A stretch of DNA of 41,284 nt, taken from assembly GCF_000220395.1 (NCBI RefSeq), contig NW_004085880.1, positions 1 to 41,284 of the forward strand. Direction: 5' to 3'. Position numbers and translations under genes: made by a program. This document shows, one piece after another, positions 10,626-21,383 of the stretch (positions within the stretch are counted from its first letter, which is position 1; each line of letters opens with the position of its first letter). This stretch comes from Ichthyophthirius multifiliis (Eukaryota > Ciliophora > Oligohymenophorea > Hymenostomatida). Below the pieces are notes generated by a model that worked only from the letters and a program-made list of their open reading frames with translations, was not told where the DNA came from and searched no databases.

Positions 10626-12738
10626 ATGTAGTAAGACAATATATAATAATATTAATAGAATCAATAAAATTTGGTTTAAGAATAATTAAGTTTTTAAAAA
10701 TTACAATCTATTAAAGATGAAGATAACTATTAATACGAAAATCAACAAAATTATTTATATTTAACAAATAATATAGATAATTTAAATTTTTGTACAGAAC
10801 AAAATGGAGTTTAAATATTAAATTGTACATCTTTTTCACAGTAGTGTATTCCTTAGAATTTATTGAACTAACATAAAAATGTAAATTGAAAAAAATATAT
10901 AAATATTTAAAAAATAAATAAAATAAAACAAAATAGAGTATATGGTTATCCGAAGAAGGACTCCCTTAAAGCTTTATTTTAGATCTTAAAAATATACAAT
11001 AAAGACCTCGCTTTTTCAAATCTATAGGTTTTTATTGTTGGCATGATTATTCAACAAATCCTGCAGTTATTGAAATTTCTGTATCTCTTGAAGGCACAAA
11101 ATTTATTACTTGGGTTATTATTAGAGCGGAATTAGTAAATTTTATATATTTAGTAATTAATTAAGGATTTTTATTTTTTTAGAAAGCAGGTATTTAATTA
11201 TTTAGTATTGATCCATTAGGAAAAAGATATAATTATATAAAGGTATAATTTATTTTTTAATTTAATCTAAATTAAGTTATAAAAATATATTTTAGTTTAC
11301 TGTGAAAGAAACTTTTGGAGGAAGTAAAGTTTATATAAATTAATTATATTTATTGGAAGATAATATGCTTATTAAAACTAGCTAGTGCTTAATGTAATGG
11401 CCGTTACATACTACTAATAATATGGTAAATTCTTTAAGTGGATAAAAATAATCTTAAGTATTATAATAATAATAATATTCACAAAGTGAAAGAGTTAGTC
11501 AAAACAAATATGGTTAAATGAATATCTAACAGACAGAAATCTAATAATAATAGAATACTTAATAAATATAAACATCTGGCTCTAAATTTAATTATATATA
11601 AAAACCATATAATAAAAAGAATAATATAGATTCTGTATAGTATGTATAACCCTATAAGTATATATATATATTTTAATATTATTTTTTTATAATTTGTATA
11701 ATATTTTAAAGTGAATAAGGAACAACAGCTAAATCAATAATAGAAACAGAAATTAGCAAAAATTAAAACAAAAATAGTTAATAGATAAATTAACCATATG
11801 ATGTACTTTTTAAAATAAAATTTTTGTAATATATTATTTTTAAAAAATTTATATTTCTTTTTTATTTTGAAAAAAAAAAAAAAAAAAATGAAGATTTTAT
11901 CAAAAGATATATTTATTTTATAAAATGAATTGATGAATATTTAATAATCATTATAGACTTTTGGAAATATTATTTAAAAAATGCAAGAAACAAAAGAAAA
12001 TATTGTAGAAGAAATCTCTTTGTCTACTGAATCTTTATATATTTTTAAATAAGAAGTTAATTAAAGATTACTTAAATTAGAATAATAAATTATAAATTAA
12101 TAATAAGAGTAAATCAAATATTAGTAAGAAATAATAGAATCATAGAATAGCAATAAATTTTAGTCTTAATAAAAAATATAAAAATAAGGCATGATTATAA
12201 ACAGTTAAGATCTAGAAAAAGTAATTATATTAAATATTATTAACTATTTTAATTGTCTTTTTATTAAAATATTAACAATAAAAGTCTATAAACATTGCCT
12301 TAAATAGTCGACTTGGATTATTATAATAGAATATAAATCAAACTATAAAAGAATCAATAAACCTCTAGCATTAAGAGTAGAGTTAAAATATATTTAGAAA
12401 ATAATAATAAAGTAATTAAAGCCCTGATTATTAGCCTTATGATAGTTTTAAAAAATACTAAAACATTGAAAATTCACAAAAATCAATTAAAAACAATGGA
12501 AATAAAAATGTTTATTATTAAAATAAGTAAAGAGTTGTATATTTATTAGATAAACTCTAATAAAAATTGAATTTAAGAGTATACTATATAAATATTTTTT
12601 TATATACAATATTTTTATAAATATAAGTAATAAAAAGTTAAAGAGCTAAATACTGAAGAAAGAAAATCTCGAAAAATGCAAAAACTAAAATTAAAAAACT
12701 AAAATATATACAGTGATTCATCAAATGAAAATATATGA
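10626..12738 (+). CDS. Galactose-binding-like domain plus coiled-coil protein
   Basis: Eight exons joined by seven introns (10881-10936, 11135-11182, 11243-11295, 11658-11711, 11803-11893, 12221-12284, 12579-12627) give exactly 565 codons ending at TGA. Residues about 50-190 form a beta-sandwich like the discoidin/DOC1/IFT25 superfamily: NLLNQHKNSIWLSEEGLPQS followed by FILDL matches the pattern of HSPB11/IFT25 (asparagine-leucine loop, tryptophan, then PQ-F-hydrophobic). The domain closes with KVYINQLYLLED. The rest is Q-rich and then strongly coiled-coil (LQNELMNIQQSLQTFGNIIQ). A short basic tail ends the protein. Superfamily placement is a pattern judgement from sequence; a ciliary or cytoskeletal role is only a guess. 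It is much longer than IFT25, so it is not a simple orthologue. Confidence 0.8.
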
Positions 12739-13778
12739 AAAATGAAAAATCTAAAAGATTTTAAAGAATCATTTATTTGAAATATATTTATATAAAATAA
12801 TAATTTTTAAATTTATTAATTAAAAATTAAACTTTTAATGAAATTTTAAAAATAAATGTACAAAATAATATTTTGAAATAAATAATTTTAATTTTTTACT
12901 GATTCATTATATTATATATGTATGATATTTTTTATAAATTTATTTTAAATAACTATTGCTTAAATAGTTTTTAAAAAAGCAAAATATATATAAAATTATA
13001 ATAATTAATTAATTAAATAAAATTGTTCATATTGGCTTTTTTAAAAATTAAAATTATATTATTTTTTAAATATTATGCTTTTAATTTTAATCTTAATTTT
13101 TTATTATTATTTCTGTTTTAATGTTTTTATTTTTTATATATATTTTTTTTTTTCAATAAATAATCAAAATAAAGTCCGTTATCTATATTTTCAAGCCATA
13201 GTTTTTGTTGATTGATTTTTTTTAAAAAAAATTATAACTAGAACTTTCTATATTATTCTTTTTAATTTCTTAATTATTCTTTATAATACATATAAATTAC
13301 ATAATAATTAAAATATATATTTTTTAAATAAATATTTTAACAAAAATAAAATTGAATAAATATATATCATCATTAACTCTAATAAATATATATACATGGA
13401 TATCTTTATAAATTTTTAATTAAAATTATAGTATGATTTTATTAATAATTAGTTCAAAAATTTTATACTTAATTTAAATAGAAAAAATAAATTAAATAGA
13501 AAAAATAAAGAAATAAGAATAAAGATAGAAATTATATAAACCAGCAATAAAAAATTATTAATAAATGTATTTAAAAATTCAAAAATAATAATTAATATAA
13601 AATAATATATATTAAAGTTATATCATATATATATCATATATATAATTAATATAAAATAATAAAAAAATTACATTGATTATTTGATTCTGTAAAAAAGAAA
13701 AAAGTATTTATAAATTATACTAAAAAATAAAAAAAGAGTTCAAAAACAATCATAAAATTATAAAAAAATAAAATTATT
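12739..13778. other. A/T-rich spacer
   Basis: About 1 kb of near-pure A/T between two plus-strand genes, including a doubled TATCATATATA block near 13620-13645. No RNA gene or coding frame with protein-like composition on either strand. It should contain the promoter of the kinase. Confidence 0.6.
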
Positions 13779-15524
13779 ATGAATGAACAAAATTAAAAAG
13801 ATTAATGGATTGGTTAAATAGTATGTCGACACTATACAATAATAGAAAAAATAGATTCAGGATCATTTGGAAGCATATATAAAGCTAGGCGTAAAAAAGA
13901 AGCAAACAACCGTCATATAAATAGTCAAGGAGACGATTTATATGCAATAAAAATAGAGGATAATACATAAAGAAATGCAGATACATTAACCTAAGAAGCG
14001 AAAATATTATTCGATTTAAAAGGTGAAAAAGGCTTTACAAGAATGTAGTATTATATAAAAAATGATAAAACAAATACTATGGCAATGGTTTTGTTAGATA
14101 AATCTCTTGAAAAACTATTTAATATGTGTAAAAAAAAATTCTAATTAAAAACTATTTTAATGATTGCTGATTAAATGTTGAATCGTTTATTATATTTACA
14201 TTCAAAGGGGTATATACATAGAGATATTAAACCTGATAATTTTATGATTGGAAGAGGAACAGATAAAAATGTTATTCATTTAATTGATTTTGGATTAGCT
14301 AAATCTTATATTTAAAAGGATGGTAGTCATATTAGTTTTTAAGAAAAATGTGGTTTTATTGGTACTTCTAGATATGCTTCAGTTTAATCCCATTTAGGTT
14401 AGTTTTTTTTTTAAATATAAACTTAATTTATTTATATATATATATATATTTTTAGGGTAAGAATAATCAAGAAGAGATGATCTTGAGTCTCTTGGTTATA
14501 CTTTAATATATTTTTTATAAGGAGGCCTATTACCTTGGATGAATTTAAAATATAAAACTAAATAAGAACAATAATAAATTATTGGATAAATAAAATCTAA
14601 AATACCCATGAATGAATTGTGTAAAGGACTTCCTATTGAATTTAATTAATATATGGTTTATGTAAAAAATTTAGGATTTTCAGAAGAGCCAAACTATAAT
14701 TATTTAAGAAAGCTTTTTAGAACTTTATTTCTTAAAGAAAATTATGAATATGATGATGTTTTTGAATGGATTAACGGTTTTTATTTATTTTTTTATTCAA
14801 TTTTTCTATTGTTTAATAAATAATTAATAATAATAGATCCTATTACAACTGCTGATAAAAGAAATATGTTTGAAAAATTCAAATCTATGAATCCTACTCC
14901 TGTAAATAAATTAGAAACATAAAACATTGTTTAAGAAGATGAAAATTTAAGCAATCATTAAAATACAGTAGAAAAATAATTTATTTAATTTTATTAATTT
15001 TTTTAAAAAAAAAATAGCTTGAAGCCAAACTATTAAGAAAAAACACAAGAAAATCATCTTATGAATATAAAAAACAAATTGAACTATAGGTAAAAGAAGA
15101 AGAGTAAATGATTAATAATCAATAAGAAAATTAATTGGATTCATAAAATAAAATAGCTGGAAAATCCAGTAATATTGCTCATATATAAATAAGTTAAAAT
15201 GATTAAAATCAATAAGATTCAAATACATAAACTTACAATTCATATAAATAAAATTTATAAGATAAACCTAAAAATATTATATATATGATTAACAATTGTG
15301 AAAAAGAACTTGAAAAAGCTTTAGAGGATGATGATTCTACAAATGGAATTGGGGATAGGATTTAAAAACTATTTTAAGTTTAAATGAACATGTATTTTTT
15401 TATTAATAAAATTAATTAAAAAAAAATAAAAATAAAAAATATAGAAAAAGATATAAAATAAATTCATGTAAAAATAAAAATTGTAATTAAACTAATATTT
15501 GACTTAAAAATTAAAAATTTCTGA
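13779..15524 (+). CDS. Casein kinase 1 family Ser/Thr kinase
   Basis: Four exons (introns 14398-14455, 14777-14836, 14968-15017) give 525 residues in frame. Kinase motifs run in order: glycine loop [12 protein letters not shown], catalytic Lys in [19 protein letters not shown] with the catalytic Asp, and DFG in [12 protein letters not shown]1-specific signatures follow: [13 protein letters not shown] and [12 protein letters not shown], then LPW, where CK1 has the same block in place of the usual APE motif. About 220 residues follow the kinase core; they are Q/N-rich with an acidic patch (LEKALEDDD), as in the variable tails of CK1 enzymes. The last 40 or so residues become K/I/N-rich and could be readthrough of an unseen intron, so the exact C-terminus is less certain. 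Ciliates carry many CK1 paralogues, so no specific orthologue is named. Confidence 0.94.
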
Positions 15525-15750
15525 GCTATAAAACTAAAGGTCAAAACAATTTTAAATGTACATATTAAAATTTCAATAAAAATATATTTGATATAATTAG
15601 AAAAAAAAAAAAAAAAAAAGTATTTATAAATATCAATAATAAATTTACCTTGATATTTTTTTTGGAATAATACTAGAATATAAAAAATAAAATAAAAATA
15701 AAAATATTTTCTATAAATATTTTCTTTTTCCATTTAATATATTAATAAAT
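15525..15750. other. Short spacer between convergent genes
   Basis: A/T-rich gap between the stop codons of the plus-strand kinase and the minus-strand PHD gene, including an A-run at about 15601-15619. It can only hold the two 3' UTRs. Confidence 0.5.
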
Positions 15751-18700
15751 TCAATTGACATTAATATTTTCTTAATTTATATAACTTTTAAATTTAACAT
15801 TTATTTAACAATTAATTTCCTTAATAAATAAAAAAAATAAAATATTATATATACAATAAAATATTACATATTTTTAATTATTTTTATTTGCTTTGAAACT
15901 ATCGGTATTTGCTTATAATTAATTATTTTCCTTCTAATCATCTATTTAATACAGTTTCTCTTATTCTCCATTAATACTATTAGTAATATATTTTTTGTAA
16001 TTTTCAAATGAATCTTTATATTCATTAAATATTTTCATTTATTATATTTAATCCTATTTATTATAACAAAGCGTACAAATAAATTATATTTTTTCAGCTT
16101 CTTCAATACTTCCTTTATACCCCAAACATTTAAAATGGAACCATTCATTGCATATTTCACATGCTTTTTAACAAGAATTTAAATAAGTATAATTATAAAT
16201 TAAAAAATACCCATCATTTAATCTCCATAAGTATATTTTTATCTACAAATACAATATAATTGATCTGAATCCTCTTTTAAAAATTATATATTTTTTTAAA
16301 AAAAATAGAATATATTTACCATTAACTGATTCATAATTTTCAGCATATTTCTCTTCAGTTTCTTTAATTTTTTCTATTTATTTTTTAACTTTTCCAATTT
16401 TTTTAGTATTTAATTTCAATTTTTTCTTTTTATTTTTATCTTTTGATATTTTATTTGCTTTTTTAATATATTTCTTTGATAAATTTTTAATATCGAATTT
16501 ATTATTATTTTCATTTAATTTAAAAAGCTATTATTCTATTTCATTCTTTTTTAATTATCTTAATTTAAAATATTTTGATTTTCTAAACCTTTTCTATAAA
16601 ATTTATTCGAAATTTTTTTTCTAATTCTTACTTTTTTATATATTAATGTATTTTTTATATAACTCTAACTTCGTATCTGGTGATTCACATTTTATTATTT
16701 TGGAAAATTCAATTTAATTAATTATAGTTTTAAAATGTTTTAAAAATTCCTAACCAGGGAAATGAATAACCTAGTATTATAAACTTTGATTATTATTGTT
16801 ATTATTATTTTATTGAATTTATTCATCTTTTTATGTTATTGTTTCAATATCTATTTCATTGTTTTATTATTATTATTGTATTTTTTGGTTTATTTTTTTT
16901 AAATAAATTATATTTTCGTCTATATTATAATAATATATTAGTTAATTAATCACGTTTTTAATATGCTTTTTAAGCTTATTTTTTTGTAATAAATTTTTTA
17001 TTTTCTTTGAAATTTTTAATTTTTATTTCATGACTTTTTTCTTTTATTTTATTAAGTTTTTTTTTAAGATTTGGTAGAAATTTTTTATCTATTTTGCTTA
17101 TTTTTTTATATATTTTTTACAAATCTTATAATTTCTCCCTTTTTTTATAATAATTTTATTTTTATTTTTTGAAAAAAAAAAAAAAGGAAGGAAAGAAAGA
17201 AAGAAAGAAAGTAAGAAATGAAAAAAAAAAATCAAAAAAAAAAAAGAAAATTAATATATTAACTTTAATTATTTTTTTTTGTAAAAAACTTTGTATTTTT
17301 TTCTTTATAATCTAAAGTTTTAATAATTTAGAGAGGTTTATGATAATCACAATATATAATATACTATTATTTCTCATTATTTTATATTTCTAGATGAATA
17401 TTTTATATCCTTGCACATTCAGGATGAAAAGAGTAAATGCAATTATTTTTCTAACATTAAATACAAGAACCTGAGTCTATTTTTGTTGTTATTTTAAATA
17501 AAAAAATAAAAGAATATTACTTTTTTGTTTGCAAATAGCACATTCAAGTTCAAATCTTAATTAATCAATTTTATCCAATCCTTTAATATTATTAACAAAA
17601 TACTTATTTTCAAAAAAGCATTCAGGCACATATAAAATACAAGAAATGTGGCACCAAACATATTTATGTTTAGGCTATGCAATTAATTCTTATTCATCAT
17701 AATTTTTTTTACATATAGTATGATAATCATAATACAAACCTTCTTATTAAGAATTATTTTATTAACTACTTTACTCAATTTCTTATTTATTATCTTTTTA
17801 TAGTTCACATTTATTTGCAAATTCACTATATTTTAAATTTTTATTATTAAAGATATCCTAACTCATTAATATTTTGCTCGGCTTCATTGCTCCTCCCCTT
17901 TTTGTACATAAAGGACAACTTAAATATCTTCCATTCTATCCAAAAGACGTACATAATTCACAAATCCAATCTTCGTTAGGAATCTTGGGAATGCCATAAC
18001 ATTTCTAATGTACAGAGATATTGCATTTCTATAAAAATATTTAAATAAAAATATAAAAAAATCAAATAATTACTGCACAAAAAACTATTAAATCATCATC
18101 AGTATAATCACCATCATTGCATATTTAGCAAGTAATATCATTCATTTATATTTTTTTAGTTACATCATGCTATTTATTATTATTTTATTTATTGTCTTAA
18201 ACTTTATACGTTTCTTCATGAATAATTTACTATTATTTATATGTTAAATACTTTAAGTAGTCCTTTTCTATAGTATTAAGTCCATAAATATCTACTAATA
18301 TATCATTTAAATCGATATCTTATTTTTAGTAAATAACTTTTTCTGTAAAAACTTCGTTTGTTATATTATTTTTGATTTTATTTACTATTTATTTATTTTG
18401 TTCTCTTATTTATTTTAATTCAAACTAATATAATTTTTCAATTTATGAAAGGTCTAATTTTTTCATTAACTGTAATATTTCTTCGATATTATTATTGTTT
18501 GACTCTTCTTATATTTCTTCTTCTAAAGTAGTAGATTCTGATAAATTTGAATAATTAGTAATTATATTATGAATATAATTATTTTATTCGCTATTTGTTT
18601 TCTAATTACTTTATTAAATATATGTTAAATAAAGACAAATTAAATCGTTTCGTGTTTATAAAATATAAAAATCATCTTCTATTGTATAATCTGCTTTTTA

Positions 18701-19380
18701 AACTATTATTTATTTTATTAGATTTTCTTAATATTATTATTATTTTTATTATTCTTAATTTAAAATAAATTATTAATAATGCTCGTTTATTTTTTAATTT
18801 ATAAATTTAATTTATGATATATAAATCTAATTATTTTCTTCTTAATTTTTAGCTTCTATTACTTACTTTTTTTATAAATGGATTTTTTTTTTAAATAATA
18901 TAAAATTACTTTTTTATTTAGTCTTATTGTCAAATATATATTTAAAGCCTAGATTTAACTAATATTTTAATTAAAATAATCCAAAGGTTCTATATCACTA
19001 AAAAGAAGAAATTTAGGAAAATACTAAGAGCAAATAATAAACCAAAAAACAGAAGGTGTTAGAATTGTATCTATTAATAATATTTTATAGTAATAAAAAA
19101 TATTATAAATATTTTTAATCATAAAAAAATATTTACCTTTATTATTTATAAATCCATTTATTACTTAAGAAAGTGTATCCTTTTTTAAATTATTATTTAT
19201 TAATAGGTTATATAAATTCTAATATTTTTTAGGTTATTTTTTCGAGGCCTAAATATAAAAAAAATAAAGTCATTTTTTATTATTTTATTACTATTATTTC
19301 CATTATTATAGTTTGCAGGAATATAAATACAAAAAATAGATTTTCTTATTTCTTATGTGTAAGATTCGTATTTTTAATAC
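15751..19380 (-). CDS. PZP (PHD-knuckle-ePHD) plus C-terminal PHD protein
   Basis: Chromatin-reader architecture of the BRPF/JADE/AF10 type. A PHD finger (18130-17951: CQICND...VFCAKCNISVHQKC...CELC, with an intron at 18073-18029) is followed by a zinc knuckle (CPLC, about 17917-17905), then an extended PHD (about 17660-17338: WCHISC, CAICKQKNSGSCIQC, FHPEC and final CDYH; intron 17520-17477). A basic coiled-coil stretch leads to a second PHD (16273-16055: YCICRQKYTYGD, CEICNEWFHFKC, CTLC). Introns 16319-16274, 16210-16164 and 15867-15820 fit in phase, and TGA ends at 15751. The PZP module reads unmodified H3 tails in animal homologues. The N-terminal third (18900-19380) contains coding segments (SDIEPLDYFNQ, ESYTQEIRKSIFCIY) but exon phases do not close; the start may be as far as an ATG at 19641. 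Confidence 0.88.
17190..17212. repeat. (GAAA)n microsatellite in a long intron
   Basis: About five copies of GAAA flanked by long A runs, forming a T/C-rich polypyrimidine tract on the sense strand of the PHD gene. It sits in an intron of roughly 130 nt, the longest in this gene, just after the ePHD coding block. Confidence 0.7.
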
Positions 19381-19641
19381 TTTTTAAAAAATATTATAAT
19401 TAATTTACTTTAATACTTTATCTTTAAATTTAATATTTATTAAATAAAAAATATAATTTATGATGTAATAAATAATATAAATATTTATTTTATAATTTAT
19501 ATATTTATTGTTATTTGCAATACTTTTATTAATTATTATAAATTATAAATATTGTATTATTTATATATAATCTAATAACAATTTATTTGTTTATAATAAT
19601 TTTATTTCTTTTATTATTTTAGTTTTTTAAATAATATTCAT

Positions 19642-19981
19642 TATATAATATTAAAATGTATAAATTAATTATTTAAAAAAAAAAAAAATATTTTATTTAA
19701 TAAAAGTTAATTTATTATAAAATTTATATTTGTACATTAAATTAATTTTATTATATCTTTTTTTAGTTCAATATAATTTTTAAAAGAAATGCAAATTTAT
19801 ATAAATCATAAAATACAATATTTTATAATTAAAATCATCGAAAATCAATCATTCTTTATTTATATTTAGAAATAAATACATATTAATGTATAAAGTATTA
19901 TATTTATTTAAAATATTTTTATAAACCATAATATACAAAAAATTTATATAAATATATTTTTAGAAATAAATACTCTTTTAT
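19642..19981. other. A/T-rich spacer
   Basis: Between the probable 5' region of the PHD gene and the stop of the rhomboid gene on the same strand. Near-pure A/T, with no coding or RNA signal seen. Confidence 0.5.
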
Positions 19982-20870
19982 TCAAATCTTAAATCTTTTA
20001 TATAATAACCCAAAAGCCAAACCATAAATAATTGCTGATATATGAGCAGGTCTGCAAATTTCATTCACATAAAAATGCTAAAATTCATAGATTTCATACA
20101 TAAAGTAAACAATAGGTATTAAAAAAAAGGGTAAAACTCTTGTTTAAAAAAACATATAATTAGGTTTAATCGCAGTAAACATGAACAAAAAGCTAAAGAT
20201 GTAACAGCTCCATGTGACTTAGGAGTTACCATTCCAAGTTGGTGTTTTTTTGATTTTTCATAATAAAAAGTAATAGCAGTTGTAAATAGAGAATTTGTTA
20301 AAAAAAGTAAAATCATATATTTTTATTTCATATATTTACTGCATAAAAATAGTGATAAAAGCAATGGGGGACCATATACTATTATACTTCCTTTATTTAT
20401 AAATGATAAAGAACCTTTTTAAAAAATAAATTGAAATTATTAAATTATTTTTAAATTAAAATACCTAAAAATATAGCATGATAATAATTTTTTTTTGGAA
20501 TACATTCTGATATTGTAGCATGTTCAAATATATAACTATAAGGATAGTTTTGCCAGGAATAATATATTAAAGACGAAGCTAATATAATAGCAAGAGGAAA
20601 TTAGTAATCAAAATAAGTTGGTATATTTTACTCATTATTATATTATTGTTCTGTTTTTTTAATTTTTTAAATAAAATCAATTGTACTATTATTATTAATA
20701 TTTTTATATTATGTTTATTCTTATTTAATTCCCATACTTTCTTAAGCTTGTTTTTTAGCTTTAGCTATCTCATCTAGATCTTTGTCTCCTTTTAAATTAT
20801 GAAAGTATTTATAGCTAGTTTAATATTATAGATGCTTAAAAATTTGTTTATTAAGTATTTTTGAAATCAT
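19982..20870 (-). CDS. PARL-like mitochondrial rhomboid, with a one-base frameshift
   Basis: Intramembrane protease family. The N-terminus (MISKILNKQIFKHL) is basic and amphipathic like a mitochondrial presequence, followed by a linker and a first membrane segment near FPLAIILASSLIYY. The 50-nt intron is 20464-20415. Further hydrophobic segments follow, then SHGAVTSLAF where rhomboids carry the catalytic GxSG loop, and RPAHISAIIYGLAFGLL, which matches the catalytic His of the last helix. Two exons total 839 nt, one short of a multiple of three. The frame switches at the A5 run 20187-20191, and one extra base there restores a continuous 279-residue rhomboid. Serine sits one residue earlier than expected and His occupies the usual Ser position, so activity is doubtful. 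Family call rests on topology plus the PAHxSAxxYG motif. Confidence 0.75.
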
Positions 20871-21383
20871 AATTATTTAAATTTTAAAGATATTTTAATA
20901 TTTATTTATATTAAATAAATTATATCGATAAATCAATATATAATTTTTGTTAATAAAAGTTTATATATTTTATATATTGATTTATTATCTATATATTTAA
21001 TCATTTATATATAAACAGAATAATATGTTAACAAAAATTAATTTCGTAGACGTATATTTATTAATGATATTTGCTTTTGACAAAAATTGTTCTTTAATTT
21101 CTATTTTATTTTTTCATATTTACTTTTTTTGTTTATATTCTAAATTCAATTAAGTAAATTTATGTCTTAAAACAAAAAAATAAAAAATTTAAGTTTAATG
21201 AATAAAAATTAGGTAAAATTATATTATTTATTTTTAAATGAAGTAATATTTAATAGAAATAGTAAGAATTCCTAAAAATCGTATTTTAAAAAGCTATATG
21301 AATTTATACATTTAAGATAAATCTAAATATATTACATTCTAAATTTATAAAAAATATAAATATTTTATTATAAAATAAAAAAA
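20871..21383. other. Spacer between divergent genes
   Basis: A/T-rich region between the starts of the minus-strand rhomboid and the plus-strand IBA57-like gene, so it should contain both promoters. An ATG at 21198 is in frame with the IBA57-like ORF and would add 62 residues, but that stretch resembles translated A/T spacer. Confidence 0.5.

Noticed and set aside
14126-14137. Possible additional short intron in the CK1 kinase near the A-run
   Set aside because: The reading frame across it stays continuous and matches kinase helix D, and the exon sum is exactly 526 codons without it.
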